Of a DNA stretch of 64,000 nucleotides, positions 62,986 through 64,000 are shown one piece after another. Below the pieces are notes generated by a model. That model was not told the origin of the DNA, did no database searches, and saw nothing but the letters and a program-made list of their open reading frames with translations. The stretch is taken from assembly GCA_027064425.1 (NCBI GenBank), contig JAMOPO010000057.1, forward strand, positions 129,352-193,351. Reading direction: 5' to 3'. The translations under genes were made by a program, and so were the position numbers. The stretch is from Methanobacteriota archaeon (GTDB taxonomy: Archaea; JAADCQ01; Methanopyri; Methanopyrales; Methanopyraceae). How positions within the stretch are numbered: position 1 is the first letter of the stretch; every line of letters starts with the position of its first letter.

Positions 62986-63435
62986 TCACCCGACGCCCTT
63001 CTTGATCTTCTTCACCACCCGCACGTCCTCAATCCTCGTGTGCGGGTACTGCCCCTCCTCGTCCTTCTCCGCGTACTTCACCATGTCCCAGAGCGTGACC
63101 AGCCCCACCACCAGCCCCGTGAGCGCGTCCATCTCCACGCCCGTCTTACCCACCGACTTCACCCGCACCGTCATCTCCGCACCGTCCTCCCTCACCTCCA
63201 CGTCCACGTCGACCCCCGTGATCCTCACCGGATGACAGTGCGGGATCAGCTCCGGCGTCCGCTTAACCGCCAGCATCGCCGCCAGCCTCGCCGCCTCGAT
63301 CGGATCGCCCTTCCCCTGCGGGTGCGACTCCCGCCTCCTCAGCGCCTCCACGCCGTCCTTCGACAGCCTCAGGAACCCGCGAGCCTCCGCGATGCGAACC
63401 TGATCCTCCTTCCCCGTCACGTCCACCATGGACAA
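62986..63435 (-). CDS. moaC: Cyclic pyranopterin monophosphate synthase
   Basis: 149 residues. SMVDVTGKEDQVRIAEARGFL, ELIPHCHPVRITGVDVDVEV, VKSVGKTGVEMDALTGLVVGLVTLWDMVKY are the MoaC signatures; the active site includes Lys and His in these. TTG 63435 has GGGGTG at good spacing and ATG 63429 two codons later is equally likely. It is convergent with moaB, so two Mo/W cofactor genes meet end to end. Confidence 0.94.
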   Translation of the reverse strand: MSMVDVTGKEDQVRIAEARGFLRLSKDGVEALRRRESHPQGKGDPIEAARLAAMLAVKRTPELIPHCHPVRITGVDVDVEVREDGAEMTVRVKSVGKTGVEMDALTGLVVGLVTLWDMVKYAEKDEEGQYPHTRIEDVRVVKKIKKGVG

Positions 63436-63487
63436 GCCGAACACCCCGGCCGGAGCGGGACGCCGGACCCATAACCCGCACGATCCA

Positions 63488-63510
63488 AGCGTTACGAATC
63501 TCGTAACGAT
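63488..63510. repeat. Dispersed palindrome, copy 7
   Basis: AGCGTTACGA, ATC, TCGTAACGAT, 53 bases upstream of the moaC start and downstream of the 16S/sRNA region. Confidence 0.8.
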
Positions 63511-63607
63511 TGGCCCGGGACGGTCACCCCTAAAAGGGCTCGTCATCCGACGCGGTACGCCTGCGGGACTGCGATCATCCCGGACCGGTTCGGGGCCCGT
63601 TCGGCCC

Positions 63608-63674
63608 CCAGCTCAGTCGGAGGAAAAGTCATCACCCGTGGCGCTTTCAGCAGGGGAGTGATTCATCACGGACC
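63608..63674 (-). ncRNA. C/D box sRNA with two 12-nt guides to 23S rRNA
   Basis: Read on the minus strand: C box GTGATGA (63669-63663), exactly 12 nt, D' box CTGA (63650-63647), an 11-nt spacer, C' box GTGATGA (63635-63629), exactly 12 nt, D box CTGA (63616-63613). The D guide is complementary to UCGGAGGAAAAG and the D' guide to CAGGGGAGUGAU; both are similar to conserved stretches of 23S domain I as I remember them. The N+5 rule would place 2'-O-methyl on A of UCGGA and on the last G of CAGGG. The ends are approximate. Confidence 0.88.
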
Positions 63675-63679
63675 GCGAA

Positions 63680-63702
63680 TTTGTTACGGAACTCGTAACG
63701 AT
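63680..63702. repeat. Dispersed palindrome, copy 8
   Basis: TTTGTTACGG, AAC, TCGTAACGAT, 83 bases 3' of 16S rRNA and directly before the C box of the sRNA. Confidence 0.75.
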
Positions 63703-63784
63703 ATCGGGCAGGCGGAGGGGGTCATCGCCCCCCGCGCAAGCCCGCCCCCCGGGGCTTTCGTTGCCCCGCCGCATCATCCCCTCC

Positions 63785-64000
<216 letters not shown>

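Overview
The window comes from a hyperthermophilic hydrogenotrophic methanogen, and the signals point to Methanopyrus. It is GC-rich with frequent GTG and TTG starts. It carries F420-dependent methylene-H4MPT reductase (mer), cyclic 2,3-diphosphoglycerate synthetase, a histone, and archaeal TFE, aIF1A, NMD3, RIO1 and topoisomerase VI A. Both tRNA genes have C at position 8, where nearly all organisms have T; this is the known Methanopyrus trait repaired by C-to-U editing. The assignment is by recognition only; no search was run.

Layout, left to right. 1-9,156: a partial glycosyltransferase and carA on the minus strand, a HisA-like/ASCH fusion on the plus strand, then a minus-strand run of HdrD-like Fe-S protein, purL, an unknown gene, tfe, an HD hydrolase and DUF2110. 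9,153-18,420: FAU-1, hisE, a FAD oxidoreductase, two secreted proteins around tRNA-Ala, isochorismatase, cpgS, divergent histone and nucS, and trpF. 18,421-25,546: a surface island with a 1,451-residue secreted membrane-anchored CobN-like protein, a coiled-coil surface protein and a secreted alpha-toroid protein. 25,619-32,623: a minus-strand information-processing run (trmJ-like, DUF1512, nmd3, tyrS, Pcc1-like, aIF1A, rio1, Dim2-like KH, top6A) with a divergent GNAT-ABC ATPase fusion. 34,585-46,310: uspA-like, Cys-rich, ASCH, mer, two CBS proteins, a GT-C type membrane protein, RNA ligase, HAD, pyrC, ilvB and a rubrerythrin-like protein.

46,456-53,758 holds the most interesting locus. A Ni-CO dehydrogenase (cooS) is followed closely by three genes that resemble the F420-reducing hydrogenase FrhA-FrhG-FrhB, but the FrhA-like protein has lost one of the four Ni-ligand cysteines and is short. 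Two V4R-type genes follow, one with a DNA-binding domain. I infer a CO:F420 oxidoreductase in which a dead hydrogenase serves as an electron wire from CooS to FrhB. 53,730-64,000: thrS, ilvN, TatD, an isolated 5S rRNA, archaemetzincin, rimI, tRNA-Arg, a GltS FMN-domain protein, guaA glutaminase subunit, an antiporter, moaB, moaC and the 3' end of a minus-strand 16S rRNA with no 23S after it.

Three sequence-level patterns cut across the genes. (1) Eight copies of a dispersed palindrome, arms ATCGTTACGA and TCGTAACGAT with a 3-base loop, lie 3' of genes, and start 8 nt after both tRNA ends. (2) Several proteins (NMD3, antiporter, MoaB and perhaps two more) have conserved N-termini upstream of any ATG/GTG/TTG and seem to start at CTG or ACG behind a good Shine-Dalgarno. 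(3) A clear double-guide C/D box sRNA lies between 16S rRNA and moaC. Three promoters also share a TTCGA-N6-TCGAA palindrome at a fixed distance from the TATA element.
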